Below are positions 10,184 to 18,279 of a stretch of 64,000 nucleotides of DNA, in pieces. Source of the stretch: Desulfobacterales bacterium (GTDB taxonomy: Bacteria > Desulfobacterota > Desulfobacteria > Desulfobacterales > JAAELO01); assembly GCA_024226555.1 (NCBI GenBank), contig JAAELO010000702.1, positions 1 through 64,000 on the forward strand. The letters are read 5' to 3'. The notes below the pieces were generated by a model, which did no database searches, was not told where the DNA came from, and saw only the letters and a list, made by a program, of their open reading frames with translations. The position numbers were made by a program, and so were the translations under genes. Each line of letters begins with the position of its first letter. Position 1 is the first letter of the stretch.

Positions 10184-12493
10184 TTATATCATATTATACT
10201 TCTTCATTTTCGAAAAAAGTGTTTTTCTGTGAATCCCCAAAATAGAAGAAGCTTCATTTCTATTCCATTGGCACTTTTGCAGGGCATTTGTAATAATTTT
10301 CTTTTCATATTCAGACATTGTTATACCCAGATTACCGTTAATTCTATCAGGTGATTCGGATTGTAAGGAATCTGTTTGATTAATCATTGGCGAAAATGCA
10401 TTTTGATAATCTACTTCTTTAAGTGAAATATATCTAAGAATAAAATTTTGTAGTTCTCTTATATTGCCAGGCCAGTCGTGAGTCATTATGGATTCAAGTA
10501 GTTTCCCTGTTACAGCAGGATTCTTTTTACCATTACTGTATTTTTTCATAAAGTGATCTACAAGTAGTGGTAAATCTTCTTTTCGTTCTCTTAATGGAGG
10601 CAGATTAATAGGTATAATATGAATTCTGTAGAAAAAATCCTCACGCATCTCTTTTCTTTTAACCAGATCAACAAGATTGCGATTTGTTGCTGCAATTATT
10701 CTTAAATCAGGATTTACTGGTTTATTTCCACCAACAGGAGTATAGCCACCATCGCTTAATACTCTTAAGAGTTTAACCTGCATATTAAGACCGATTTCAC
10801 CAATTTCATCAAGAAACAGTGTGCCTTTATCTGCATGATTAAGAAATCCGGGTTTATCTTCCAAAGCTCCTGTAAATGCACCTTTCTTATATCCAAAAAA
10901 TTCACTCTCAATTATGTTTTCATTAATCGCTCCGCAATTTACAGGAACAAAGTTGTTATTACTTCTACTTCCTGTGTCGTGAATTGCTTTAGCAACCAGT
11001 TCTTTTCCAGTTCCTGATTCTCCATAAATAATGATATTGGCATCATCTTCAGCTGCTTTTATTATTAATTCATACACCTCCTGCATAGCCTGACATTTAC
11101 CAATCAAATCACCAAATTTATATCTATCCTTAATTGCTGATCTCAACCTCTTGTTTTCCTGTATAAGATTTTTTTCTCTGTGAATAAGATCTATTTCATT
11201 TCTTTTTTGATTAGTAATATCTCTGACTATGGACTGTATTTTTGTAACAGTTCCATCGGTTCCAATTATTGGCGAAATAATTGAATGATACCAATTGTTA
11301 TATTTTTGAAAATCAAAATTAACAGATTTTCCTTTTAACAAAGATTTTCTTTCACAGGATGTACAGGGTTTGTCCCGATCATGAAAAACCTTGTAGCAAA
11401 GACCTCCTTTTTTATCACCACCTTTTATTTTTATTAAGTGTTTATTCATGAATTCAATATGATAATCCATATCACAAACATAAATCATTCCATCAAAATT
11501 CTCTATTATTGTACCCAATTGGGACTCACTTTGCCTAAGCCTGTCTTCTGCAAGTTTTGCAAATGTAATATCCATAAAAGATGCTATGCTGATTTTCGTA
11601 TCGGAAATCATTCCAACTTTCATCAGCATATTTTTCACACTGCCATCCTTTGTCACCATTCTACATTCGTAAATATCGGGTGCTCGGCCTGGCTCTTTCC
11701 TTCTCCATTGATGATAGTTCCACATTTTGATTTTATCCTCATCATGAATAAAATCAGCCCATAGCATTTTATCTGTTATTTCCTGTTTGGAATAACCTGT
11801 ATAATTGCTGAATGTTGAATTTGAAAAAGAAACGACACCACTATCTTCAATCAGTATTGTTCCTGTTCCGGTATTTTCAAATAATCCGCTGTATCTTGCT
11901 TCAGTATCCTTCAAAGCTTCACGAATTTTCAACTCTTCAGTCTGACCTCTTAATTTAAGAACACCTGCTGAGACATCATTTGCAAGTTCTGAAAACAGTT
12001 CTGTTTTTTGTGGACCAAAAGCATTTGGAGTTCCTGCATAAATTGTAATGACTCCAATGGTTTTTTCTTTCTGTTTTAATGGAAATGTGATTACGGAGTA
12101 TAAACCATTCATAATGGCTTCGTTCTGCCATGAATTAAGATCTTTACCTGCCTGAATTTCAGAGATGTTCTGTATTTCACCGGATTTTAATGTAAGATTT
12201 GATGGCAGAGATGAATCATTATGACCTTCCTCTATTAGTTTCGATTTGTAATCATCATTATATCCCCATTTTGCTTTTAGAACGATTTTTTTTAATTCAG
12301 GGTCCTCAAAACCAATCCAAACAAAAGGAAATCTTCCCACTTCACCTATAATTTTGCAAATTCTGTCTAAAAAATCACCTTCCTGTTCTTCCTGAATTAT
12401 AGCACTCTTGCATCGGCTTAAAATCTTAATCGACCTGTTTAATTTACCAAGCTCTTTGATAAGTTGATTATTGTTCTTTTTTTCACGTTCCAT
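10184..12493 (-). CDS. Sigma54-dependent activator with GAF and two PAS domains
   Basis: 769 aa. The start is the ATG at 12493, with GGAG 5 nt upstream; a TTG 21 nt earlier is less likely because GGAG would then lie inside the gene. A GAF-like domain (about 30-180) is followed by two PAS domains (about 200-315 and 325-435; the second has the Cys pair of CTSCERKS). The AAA+ domain spans about 455-690, with GESGTGKE (Walker A), the sigma54-contacting GAFTGA, and GTLFLDEIGE (Walker B). A Fis-type helix-turn-helix closes the protein (NRNEASSILGIHRKTLFSKM). No receiver domain, so it senses its own signal. It sits upstream of the second chemoreceptor, which it may regulate; part of it was duplicated to 3125-3213. 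Confidence 0.93.
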   Translation of the reverse strand: MEREKKNNNQLIKELGKLNRSIKILSRCKSAIIQEEQEGDFLDRICKIIGEVGRFPFVWIGFEDPELKKIVLKAKWGYNDDYKSKLIEEGHNDSSLPSNLTLKSGEIQNISEIQAGKDLNSWQNEAIMNGLYSVITFPLKQKEKTIGVITIYAGTPNAFGPQKTELFSELANDVSAGVLKLRGQTEELKIREALKDTEARYSGLFENTGTGTILIEDSGVVSFSNSTFSNYTGYSKQEITDKMLWADFIHDEDKIKMWNYHQWRRKEPGRAPDIYECRMVTKDGSVKNMLMKVGMISDTKISIASFMDITFAKLAEDRLRQSESQLGTIIENFDGMIYVCDMDYHIEFMNKHLIKIKGGDKKGGLCYKVFHDRDKPCTSCERKSLLKGKSVNFDFQKYNNWYHSIISPIIGTDGTVTKIQSIVRDITNQKRNEIDLIHREKNLIQENKRLRSAIKDRYKFGDLIGKCQAMQEVYELIIKAAEDDANIIIYGESGTGKELVAKAIHDTGSRSNNNFVPVNCGAINENIIESEFFGYKKGAFTGALEDKPGFLNHADKGTLFLDEIGEIGLNMQVKLLRVLSDGGYTPVGGNKPVNPDLRIIAATNRNLVDLVKRKEMREDFFYRIHIIPINLPPLRERKEDLPLLVDHFMKKYSNGKKNPAVTGKLLESIMTHDWPGNIRELQNFILRYISLKEVDYQNAFSPMINQTDSLQSESPDRINGNLGITMSEYEKKIITNALQKCQWNRNEASSILGIHRKTLFSKMKKYNMI

Positions 12494-12884
12494 TTTATCT
12501 CCGATATAATTCAAAAAGCTAAATCAAACTGACTCCCGAATCACATGATATTATGAGTTTTAGGGAATCTCTAATTAAACATCAAACAAAGATATAAATT
12601 CAAATTTTTAATTTAGATATAGGTTGAGCAATATCCGTACCATAATAATAAAAACGTTTATTATCCGCACCTATTAATTATCTGAATACATATCGACATA
12701 TTAATACATATATTATATATGTGCATACATCGCCACATTTAACAATCAAATTATTAGCAGCTCTTTGTATATTGCAGACCTTAAGCATATGTTACCTTTT
12801 CACCCCTTTACGTAACCATACAGTTACATAATGAGGAGCAAATCTAAATTTTCATGGATTTTATTGAGAAAAGGATTTGTTTTT

Positions 12885-12950
12885 TACCGTTACAGCATGG
12901 GAATTGTTAATTCATAAGGAGGTTAATTTTGTCCCATACTTGTAACGGTA
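12885..12950 (+). promoter_or_regulatory. Long hairpin with a ribosome-binding site in its loop
   Basis: TACCGTTACA at 12885 pairs with TGTAACGGTA at 12941, and the stem continues with ATGGG/CCCAT. The loop holds TAAGGAGGTTAA followed by a TTG. A T-rich run (TTTATTTTTTT) follows, so on the plus strand this could be a terminator or attenuator. No gene follows; a repeat element starts at 12963, so the element may have lost its gene. Confidence 0.4.
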
Positions 12951-12962
12951 TTTATTTTTTTA

Positions 12963-13123
12963 GGGAATCTCTAATAACCGATCTTTTAGCGAAATACTGC
13001 GTTATTTCAAAAAAAACTGTAATAAAACCGGCTCGTTATTTTTTGTCATGCAGAGATTTTATAAAACTAAAAGCTTTTATAAACGCTATATTTCATCCAA
13101 AATTCTAATTATTAGAGGTTCCC
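12963..13123. repeat. MITE-family repeat with internal hairpin insertion
   Basis: Ends GGGAATCTCTAATAACC and AATTATTAGAGGTTCCC. The left arm GCGAAATACTGCGTTATTTC is intact. The right arm is interrupted after ATGC by the same hairpin stretch as at 2928-3085. It lies 44 bp past the CoA-transferase stop codon. Confidence 0.8.
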
Positions 13124-13166
13124 TTTAGATACCAATGCGGGAGGTATCTAAAAAAATATTATTGAA

Positions 13167-13976
13167 TTACCCGAGAAAAAGGCCCTCAGGGTCAATTTCT
13201 TTATAAAGAAGATCTATTTCTTCATATGTAGGAAGTTCAGTTTCACCCTTGCACCTTGAAACATTGAGCTCAAATCCACAGTTTTCCTGAATCTGCTCTG
13301 GACTTGAACCTGGATGATAAGTATCAAGATACATTATACCATCTTCATCAAATCTGAATACACCCATATTTGAAATAACGGCAGAAGGACCTCCTCTAAA
13401 AGCTTTATTATACACATCTTTTTTATGAACCATTTCACCTGAAGGCCATTTAGGTATTTTCCAACCTGGAGATGTTATGAAATCAACATTTTCCTTAAAT
13501 CTTCTTTTTTCCTGAACCATTATAAAAACCGTCTTTTGAGCAAGACCATTAATATCTGAATTACCACCACTTCCAGTAAGTCTTTTATCAGGTGCAAGGC
13601 CATAGTGCCCCATACCTGTTGTATTAACATTACCATATTTATCAATTTCAGCACCTCCAAGAAATGCAAGGTCAACAACACCTCTTTGAAGTTGTGAAAA
13701 AACATCGAACAATCCTGAAGCTATCGAAGCCTGATACATACACCTTGCATCACCAACTGAAATTGGAAGTGAAATGGGTCTTCCATCAATACTACCTGCT
13801 TCATAAATACATACCGAATCTTCTGAACCATTTTTCTGAGCAAGCATGATTGCCAGCATTGGAAGACCAGTTCCTGCAAAAACTATATCTCCATTATTTA
13901 CTTCCCTTGCTGCAGCAACAGCTAAAAGATCAATAGGTCTAAAATCACCATCTTTTGTATAGTTTTTAGATGCCAT
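13167..13976 (-). CDS. CoA-transferase beta subunit (glutaconate CoA-transferase type)
   Basis: 269 aa, beta subunit of a class I (family I) heterodimeric CoA-transferase that moves CoA between a short acyl-CoA and a carboxylate, usually acetate. The catalytic glutamate is most likely E59 in CIYEAGSIDGRP, and SGGNSDIN is the family glycine-rich segment. The start codon shares its A with the stop of the alpha gene (TAATG), implying translational coupling and equal synthesis. Next to acyl-CoA dehydrogenase, hydroxyacyl-CoA dehydrogenase and thiolase, it probably activates or releases a short-chain or branched acid. Substrate not decidable from sequence. Confidence 0.88.
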   Translation of the reverse strand: MASKNYTKDGDFRPIDLLAVAAAREVNNGDIVFAGTGLPMLAIMLAQKNGSEDSVCIYEAGSIDGRPISLPISVGDARCMYQASIASGLFDVFSQLQRGVVDLAFLGGAEIDKYGNVNTTGMGHYGLAPDKRLTGSGGNSDINGLAQKTVFIMVQEKRRFKENVDFITSPGWKIPKWPSGEMVHKKDVYNKAFRGGPSAVISNMGVFRFDEDGIMYLDTYHPGSSPEQIQENCGFELNVSRCKGETELPTYEEIDLLYKEIDPEGLFLG

Positions 13977-14950
13977 TATTTTGTCCCCCTTTTAATCTTT
14001 GTTGAATACCCAAAAGCTGGATTTGCACGTAGTGTCTCAAGTTTTTCAATACCAATTTTACTTAAATATCCGTTGAAATCATCTACTCCAAGAACCCATT
14101 CATCAACCCATGCATCAAGTCCTTCCTGGGTTTTTGTTCTGGAATAATAATCCTTAATAAAATCACCATCAGCTTCATATTCTCCAAAACAACCTGTTGG
14201 GTGCCCTGCCATTGGTAACTCTACAAGATAATCAATTTCATGTCCTGCAACTAAATTTTTTGTTGGTTCTCTTCTAATGTATTCTTCAGTTACAATCTTT
14301 TCTGCTATAACAATTACTTTATCAGATGCTTTAATTACTTCCGAATCAGAATAGTTTTGTCCTTCAACCCGAATAGTTCCACGCTCTCCAGCCATCTGAA
14401 CATGAGCAATACAAATATCCGGATTACAGGCCGGAACATGCAAAAGCTGACTATCATAAAAAGGATCATCAACAATTTCATATTTCTTTTTTGGAATTTT
14501 AGGATGACTACCATCTCTTAATCCAATCTTTTCCAAATGATCGTACTTTGGATTTAGCATATCTGTACCCATGCTGGCATAAGTTGGCATATATGGAATC
14601 CCCATAGCTCCTGCTACCATTCTGCATAGAATCTGAACATGGGAATAATCTTCGATTACTACCTCTCCACATTCAGCTTTTCTGGCCAGGTTAGCCCCAA
14701 TTTTTCCATATAGTTCGTGTCCAATCCAGCAGGATTCCCAGATCTTCACACATCCGGCACCAATTAGCAGATCACTGTGTGTTCCACCATTTACTTCAAC
14801 CAGATGTAGATCCTTTTTTTTCTGACGTATCATTTCATAAATAGCAGCCATTGGACGTCGCCATATTGTAAAGCCACTAAATGTAAGCATATCGCCATCA
14901 TTAATTTTTGAAATTGCTTCTTTTAGATCTATTCTTTTCGGAAAACCCAT
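13976..14950 (-). CDS. CoA-transferase alpha subunit (glutaconate CoA-transferase type)
   Basis: 324 aa, alpha subunit partner of the gene at 13167-13976, with the family opening KINDGDMLTFSGFTIWRRPMAAIYEM and the segment SHVQILCRMVAGAMGIPYMPT. The length agrees with glutaconate CoA-transferase subunit A. The start at 14950 follows GGAGAT. It is the first gene of the pair. A repeat element (15000-15111) separates it from the upstream transporter gene, so a separate promoter is possible. Confidence 0.88.
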   Translation of the reverse strand: MGFPKRIDLKEAISKINDGDMLTFSGFTIWRRPMAAIYEMIRQKKKDLHLVEVNGGTHSDLLIGAGCVKIWESCWIGHELYGKIGANLARKAECGEVVIEDYSHVQILCRMVAGAMGIPYMPTYASMGTDMLNPKYDHLEKIGLRDGSHPKIPKKKYEIVDDPFYDSQLLHVPACNPDICIAHVQMAGERGTIRVEGQNYSDSEVIKASDKVIVIAEKIVTEEYIRREPTKNLVAGHEIDYLVELPMAGHPTGCFGEYEADGDFIKDYYSRTKTQEGLDAWVDEWVLGVDDFNGYLSKIGIEKLETLRANPAFGYSTKIKRGTK

Positions 14951-14999
14951 TTTAAATATCTCCTAAAACATTTTACTATTGTAATATTGTTATAGCAAA

Positions 15000-15111
15000 G
15001 GGAACCTCTAATAATTAGAATTTACTACTGTTTTTTTTTGAAACTCTGTTGTTCAGCTTTTTTGAACAATTCAAGTATTTCGCAAAAAGAGCAGTTATAT
15101 TAGAGATTCCC
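15000..15111. repeat. MITE-family repeat, reversed and diverged
   Basis: Ends GGGAACCTCTAATAATTAG and TATTAGAGATTCCC. On the minus strand it has GCGAAATACTTG, but the GCCTTG arm is lost. It fills most of the gap between the transporter stop (15123) and the CoA-transferase start (14950). Confidence 0.7.
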
Positions 15112-15122
15112 TTAAGAAACTG

Positions 15123-15722
15123 TTAAGATTTTACAAAAGGCTCGGGTATAGGTAAAATTTGCCTTTCAAATGCAGCATTGTTTACAATTGCTCCAATTGT
15201 ATATATTGCGATCAAACCTGCTGCAATCAGAGAATAAGCAACATATGGTTTGAATGATCCTGAAAGCACCCCAAGATCCATTGCAGTAATAATCCAAAGA
15301 GCTATATCAATAAATACCACTATTGCAAAAAGTAGCTTTGTTGCTTTTAAGTATGCAGGAGTTACTATTGTAAGAAAAAGTGCACCGGCAAGCCAGCAAC
15401 ATCCTTCAACAAAAGGCATAGGAGTAATTCCAAATTTTATCATGAAAAATTTTGCTATAACGCTTAGTGATGCTGCAAACATGAAAAAAGCTGCAAAAAA
15501 AAGAAATACATTTCCTCCTGTCAGGTTATTATCCTTAAGTTCCATTACTGCAACTGTATATTGGATAATACCACCACCTACAAGCCAGGCTGCCAGAAGC
15601 GGTAAACCACCCATACCAACTTTTCCAAGAAAAACACCTGCAAAACCAAAACAGGCAACTGCAAGAGCACCTAAACCTGCTGGACCGGGAGTAGCAAAAG
15701 AATGATCAACGTTTGAAGACAT
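15123..15722 (-). CDS. Acetate uptake transporter, GPR1/FUN34/YaaH family
   Basis: 199 aa with six hydrophobic helices and a charged C-terminal tail. The N-terminal ATPGPAGLGALAVACFGFAG is the place of the family NPxPxGL signature, and WLVGGGIIQYTVAVMELKDNN is a typical loop of the family. Members carry acetate or succinate across the inner membrane. Its location between CoA-transferase and acyl-CoA dehydrogenase genes fits acetate exchange during fatty-acid or CoA-ester metabolism. Start at 15722 follows AGGAGG. Confidence 0.85.
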   Translation of the reverse strand: MSSNVDHSFATPGPAGLGALAVACFGFAGVFLGKVGMGGLPLLAAWLVGGGIIQYTVAVMELKDNNLTGGNVFLFFAAFFMFAASLSVIAKFFMIKFGITPMPFVEGCCWLAGALFLTIVTPAYLKATKLLFAIVVFIDIALWIITAMDLGVLSGSFKPYVAYSLIAAGLIAIYTIGAIVNNAAFERQILPIPEPFVKS

Positions 15723-15857
15723 AGTACCTCCTAAAAAAATTAAAATTTATTAGTGGGAAGCTATAAAAAAAATTCTTATAGCTTCCCTGTGATTATTTTC
15801 TTCACAAAAAATTTGTGAAAATATAAACACTTAACTTCTTTTTTTTAAATTCGATAT

Positions 15858-17021
15858 TTACTTTCTTTTCTTACCTTTTTTTCCATTTTTAAGGATATTG
15901 TTCGCAATAACAATTCTTTGAATCTGATTAGTTCCTTCATAAATTGTTGTAATTCTTGCATCACGATAAAATCTTTCAACTGGATATTCCTTGGTATACC
16001 CATACCCACCATGAAGCTGAATTGCCTGTCCTGTTACATTTTGAGCCATATCAGATGCATAACATTTCGCCATAGAAGCCTGAACAGAGCAATTTTCTCC
16101 CCTGTCTTTAGTGTTTGCTGCATTTAATATCAGAAGTTTTGCAGCTTCAATTTCCATTGCCATATCAGCAATCATCCATCTAATCCCCTGATTATCTGTT
16201 ATCGAACTTCCAAACTGTTTTCTTTGTTTTGAATATTTCACTGATTCATCAAAAGCAGCATTTGCTATTCCAAGTGACAATGATGCAATACCAATTCTTC
16301 CTGCGTCTAATCCTGACATTGCAATGTAGAAACCATCGCCTTCTTTACCAAGCATTCTTGAAGCTGGTACACGGCAGTTATCAAAAAGCAGATCTGTTGT
16401 GTCTGATGCACATTGACCCATTTTATCTTCTATTCTTCCAACTTCAAACCCTTCCATATCATGGGTAATTAGAAAAGCACTTATTCCTGAAGTACCTTCC
16501 GGTGAAGTTCTTGCGATCAGTATTGTAACTCCTGAATTTTTACCGGTAGTAATAAACCTTTTAGTACCGTTAATAACATAGTGATCTCCATCCTTTTCAG
16601 CAGTACATGTCATTCCCTGTGGATCTGAACCGGCTTCGGGTTCAGATAGAGCAAAAGCACCTATAAATTTACCCTCTGCCATTGGCTTTAAAAACTCTTC
16701 CTTTTGTTCTTCAGTTCCAAATTTCTCAATACTTCCGTTACAGATCGAATTATGTACGGACATGATAACAGCTGTAGATGCACAGGAATATGCAACTTCA
16801 CTAAGAGCAAGTGAATATTCAAGGGTTCCCATTCCCTCACCACCATATTTTTCCGAAACCATCATCCCAAGTAGTCCTAATTCACCCATATGTTTTAAGT
16901 TTTCTGCCGGGTATTCATGGGTTTTATCTCGTTCAGCAGCTGTGTCTGCCAATACTTTTCTTGAAAATTCTCTTGCCATTTTCTGAATCATTTTCTGTTC
17001 TTTTGTTAGCTGGAAACTCAT
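15858..17021 (-). CDS. Acyl-CoA dehydrogenase (short-chain/butyryl-CoA type)
   Basis: 387 aa FAD enzyme that introduces the alpha-beta double bond in acyl-CoA. Visible motifs are FALSEPEAGSDPQG (FAD site), KRFITTGKNSG, and RDARITTIYEGTNQIQR, which contains the likely catalytic glutamate in YEGT, placed as in butyryl- and short-chain acyl-CoA dehydrogenases. The length is typical, with a short Lys-rich tail (KKGKKRK). Start at 17021 follows AAGGAGC. It works with the thiolase and hydroxyacyl-CoA dehydrogenase to its right; no enoyl-CoA hydratase or ETF genes are in the window. Confidence 0.93.
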   Translation of the reverse strand: MSFQLTKEQKMIQKMAREFSRKVLADTAAERDKTHEYPAENLKHMGELGLLGMMVSEKYGGEGMGTLEYSLALSEVAYSCASTAVIMSVHNSICNGSIEKFGTEEQKEEFLKPMAEGKFIGAFALSEPEAGSDPQGMTCTAEKDGDHYVINGTKRFITTGKNSGVTILIARTSPEGTSGISAFLITHDMEGFEVGRIEDKMGQCASDTTDLLFDNCRVPASRMLGKEGDGFYIAMSGLDAGRIGIASLSLGIANAAFDESVKYSKQRKQFGSSITDNQGIRWMIADMAMEIEAAKLLILNAANTKDRGENCSVQASMAKCYASDMAQNVTGQAIQLHGGYGYTKEYPVERFYRDARITTIYEGTNQIQRIVIANNILKNGKKGKKRK

Positions 17022-17095
17022 ATTTGCTCCTTAATCCTGATTGTTTTTTTAATTATTTTTACGATAAATTTTAGAACGAATTTGCACTTTAAAAT

Positions 17096-17246
17096 TATGG
17101 CTAAGTAAAAAACCTTGTCCCTGAGTTATTCAGGGATCTAAACAACAAGGCGTTTCTGAAGTTATCATCCAGAGGCGTATTTCCAATACGTCGAGGAATG
17201 ATGTTTTCAGAACAACACAGCATATTAAGAAATTTTACGATGCCTT
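17096..17246. repeat. Structured repeat (terminator-like family), tandem copy 1
   Basis: First of two tandem units with a 176-nt period. It contains GGCTAAGTAAAAAACC, then an extra hairpin (TCCCTGA/TCAGGGA) not seen in the other copies, then ACAAGGCG. A long imperfect stem (CTGAAGTTATCATCC / GGAATGATGTTTTCAG) is capped by GAGGCGTAT-loop-ATACGTCGAGG, and the unit ends in AATTTTACGATGCC. The left outer arm no longer matches the right arm. Confidence 0.75.
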
Positions 17247-17252
17247 TAGACC

Positions 17253-17398
17253 CGAATTTGCACTTTAAAATTATGGTTAAGTAAAAAACTTTATATACAA
17301 GGCGCTATGAAGTTATCATCCGGAGGTGTATTTCCAATACATCGAGGAATGATGTTTTCATAACAACACAGTATATGAAGGAATTTTACGAAGCCATT
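17253..17398 (-). repeat. Structured repeat (terminator-like family), tandem copy 2, at the hbd stop
   Basis: Read on the minus strand it begins at the stop codon of the 3-hydroxyacyl-CoA dehydrogenase gene (17397-17399): TAATGGCTTCGTAAAATTCC. Next come the outer arm CTTCATATAC, an inner stem with conserved CCTC loops, GCCTTG, and the second outer arm GTATATAAAG followed by TTTTTTAC. A stem followed by T's is the layout of an intrinsic terminator with a very large structured loop. Confidence 0.7.
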
Positions 17399-18245
17399 AG
17401 TACTTATAGATTCCTCTACCTGATTTCCTCCCCAACCATCCTGCATTTACATATTGCTTCAGAAGAGGAGAAGGTCTGTATTTTGGATCTCCATATCCAT
17501 CCATAAGAACGTTTAATATTGCAAGAACAGTATCAAGTCCTATTAAATCAGCAAGTTCAAGGGGACCCATTGGATGGTTCATTCCGTATTTCATGATATT
17601 GTCAATTCCTTCAGCGGAAGCAACTCCTTCATACAGTTCCCACAAAGCTTCATTAATCATAACCTGGAGTACACGATTTGAGACAAAACCCGGAACATCC
17701 TTACATTCAACAGGAATCTTATTCATGGTTTTCGATAAAGCTTCAATGGTTTGATATACTTCATCTGTTGTTGCAAGACCTCTGATGATTTCCACAAGCT
17801 TCATGACAGGTACCGGATTCATAAAGTGCATTCCAATTACTTTCTCTGGACGATCCGTTTCCTTAGCTATTTGAGTAATTGGAAGTGACGATGTATTTGT
17901 TGCCAGAATAGCATGCTCGGGTGCTATTTTATCCAGTTCGCTGAACAGCTTTGCTTTAATATCAAAATTTTCAATTATTGCTTCAATTATTAGGTCACAA
18001 TCAGCAGCGTCTTCTAAACTAATAGAGGGTTTAATCCTTTTTAATATATCAGTTTTATTCTCTTCTGTTATTCTTCCTTTCCCAACACTTCTTTCAAGAT
18101 TTTTCGTAATAATACTTATCCCTTTATCAACAAACTCCTGACTAATATCGTTTAAAACTGTTTCAAAGCCCGACTGTGATGAGACCTGAGCAATTCCAGC
18201 TCCCATTTGTCCTGCTCCAACAACCATTATCTTTTTTATTTCCAT
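17397..18245 (-). CDS. hbd: 3-hydroxybutyryl-CoA (3-hydroxyacyl-CoA) dehydrogenase
   Basis: 282 aa, single-function enzyme oxidising 3-hydroxyacyl-CoA to 3-ketoacyl-CoA with NAD(P). The N terminus has the Rossmann motif VVGAGQMGAGIAQVSSQSG. The catalytic His lies in IGMHFMNPVPVMKLVE and the catalytic Asn/Glu region is NTSSLPITQIA. The C-terminal domain includes DVPGFVSNRVL and the end GLGRKSGRGIYKY-like sequence. The length matches stand-alone bacterial Hbd. It lies 35 bp downstream of the thiolase gene, probably in one operon. Its stop codon coincides with the edge of a structured repeat. Confidence 0.93.
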   Translation of the reverse strand: MEIKKIMVVGAGQMGAGIAQVSSQSGFETVLNDISQEFVDKGISIITKNLERSVGKGRITEENKTDILKRIKPSISLEDAADCDLIIEAIIENFDIKAKLFSELDKIAPEHAILATNTSSLPITQIAKETDRPEKVIGMHFMNPVPVMKLVEIIRGLATTDEVYQTIEALSKTMNKIPVECKDVPGFVSNRVLQVMINEALWELYEGVASAEGIDNIMKYGMNHPMGPLELADLIGLDTVLAILNVLMDGYGDPKYRPSPLLKQYVNAGWLGRKSGRGIYKY

Positions 18246-18279
18246 GCTATAAATCTCCTGATATTTTATTGTTTAAATC

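Noticed and set aside
17096-17398. Integron attC sites
   Set aside because: Gene-end placement and hairpin form are similar, but the RYYYAAC/GTTRRRY core sites and an integrase are absent.
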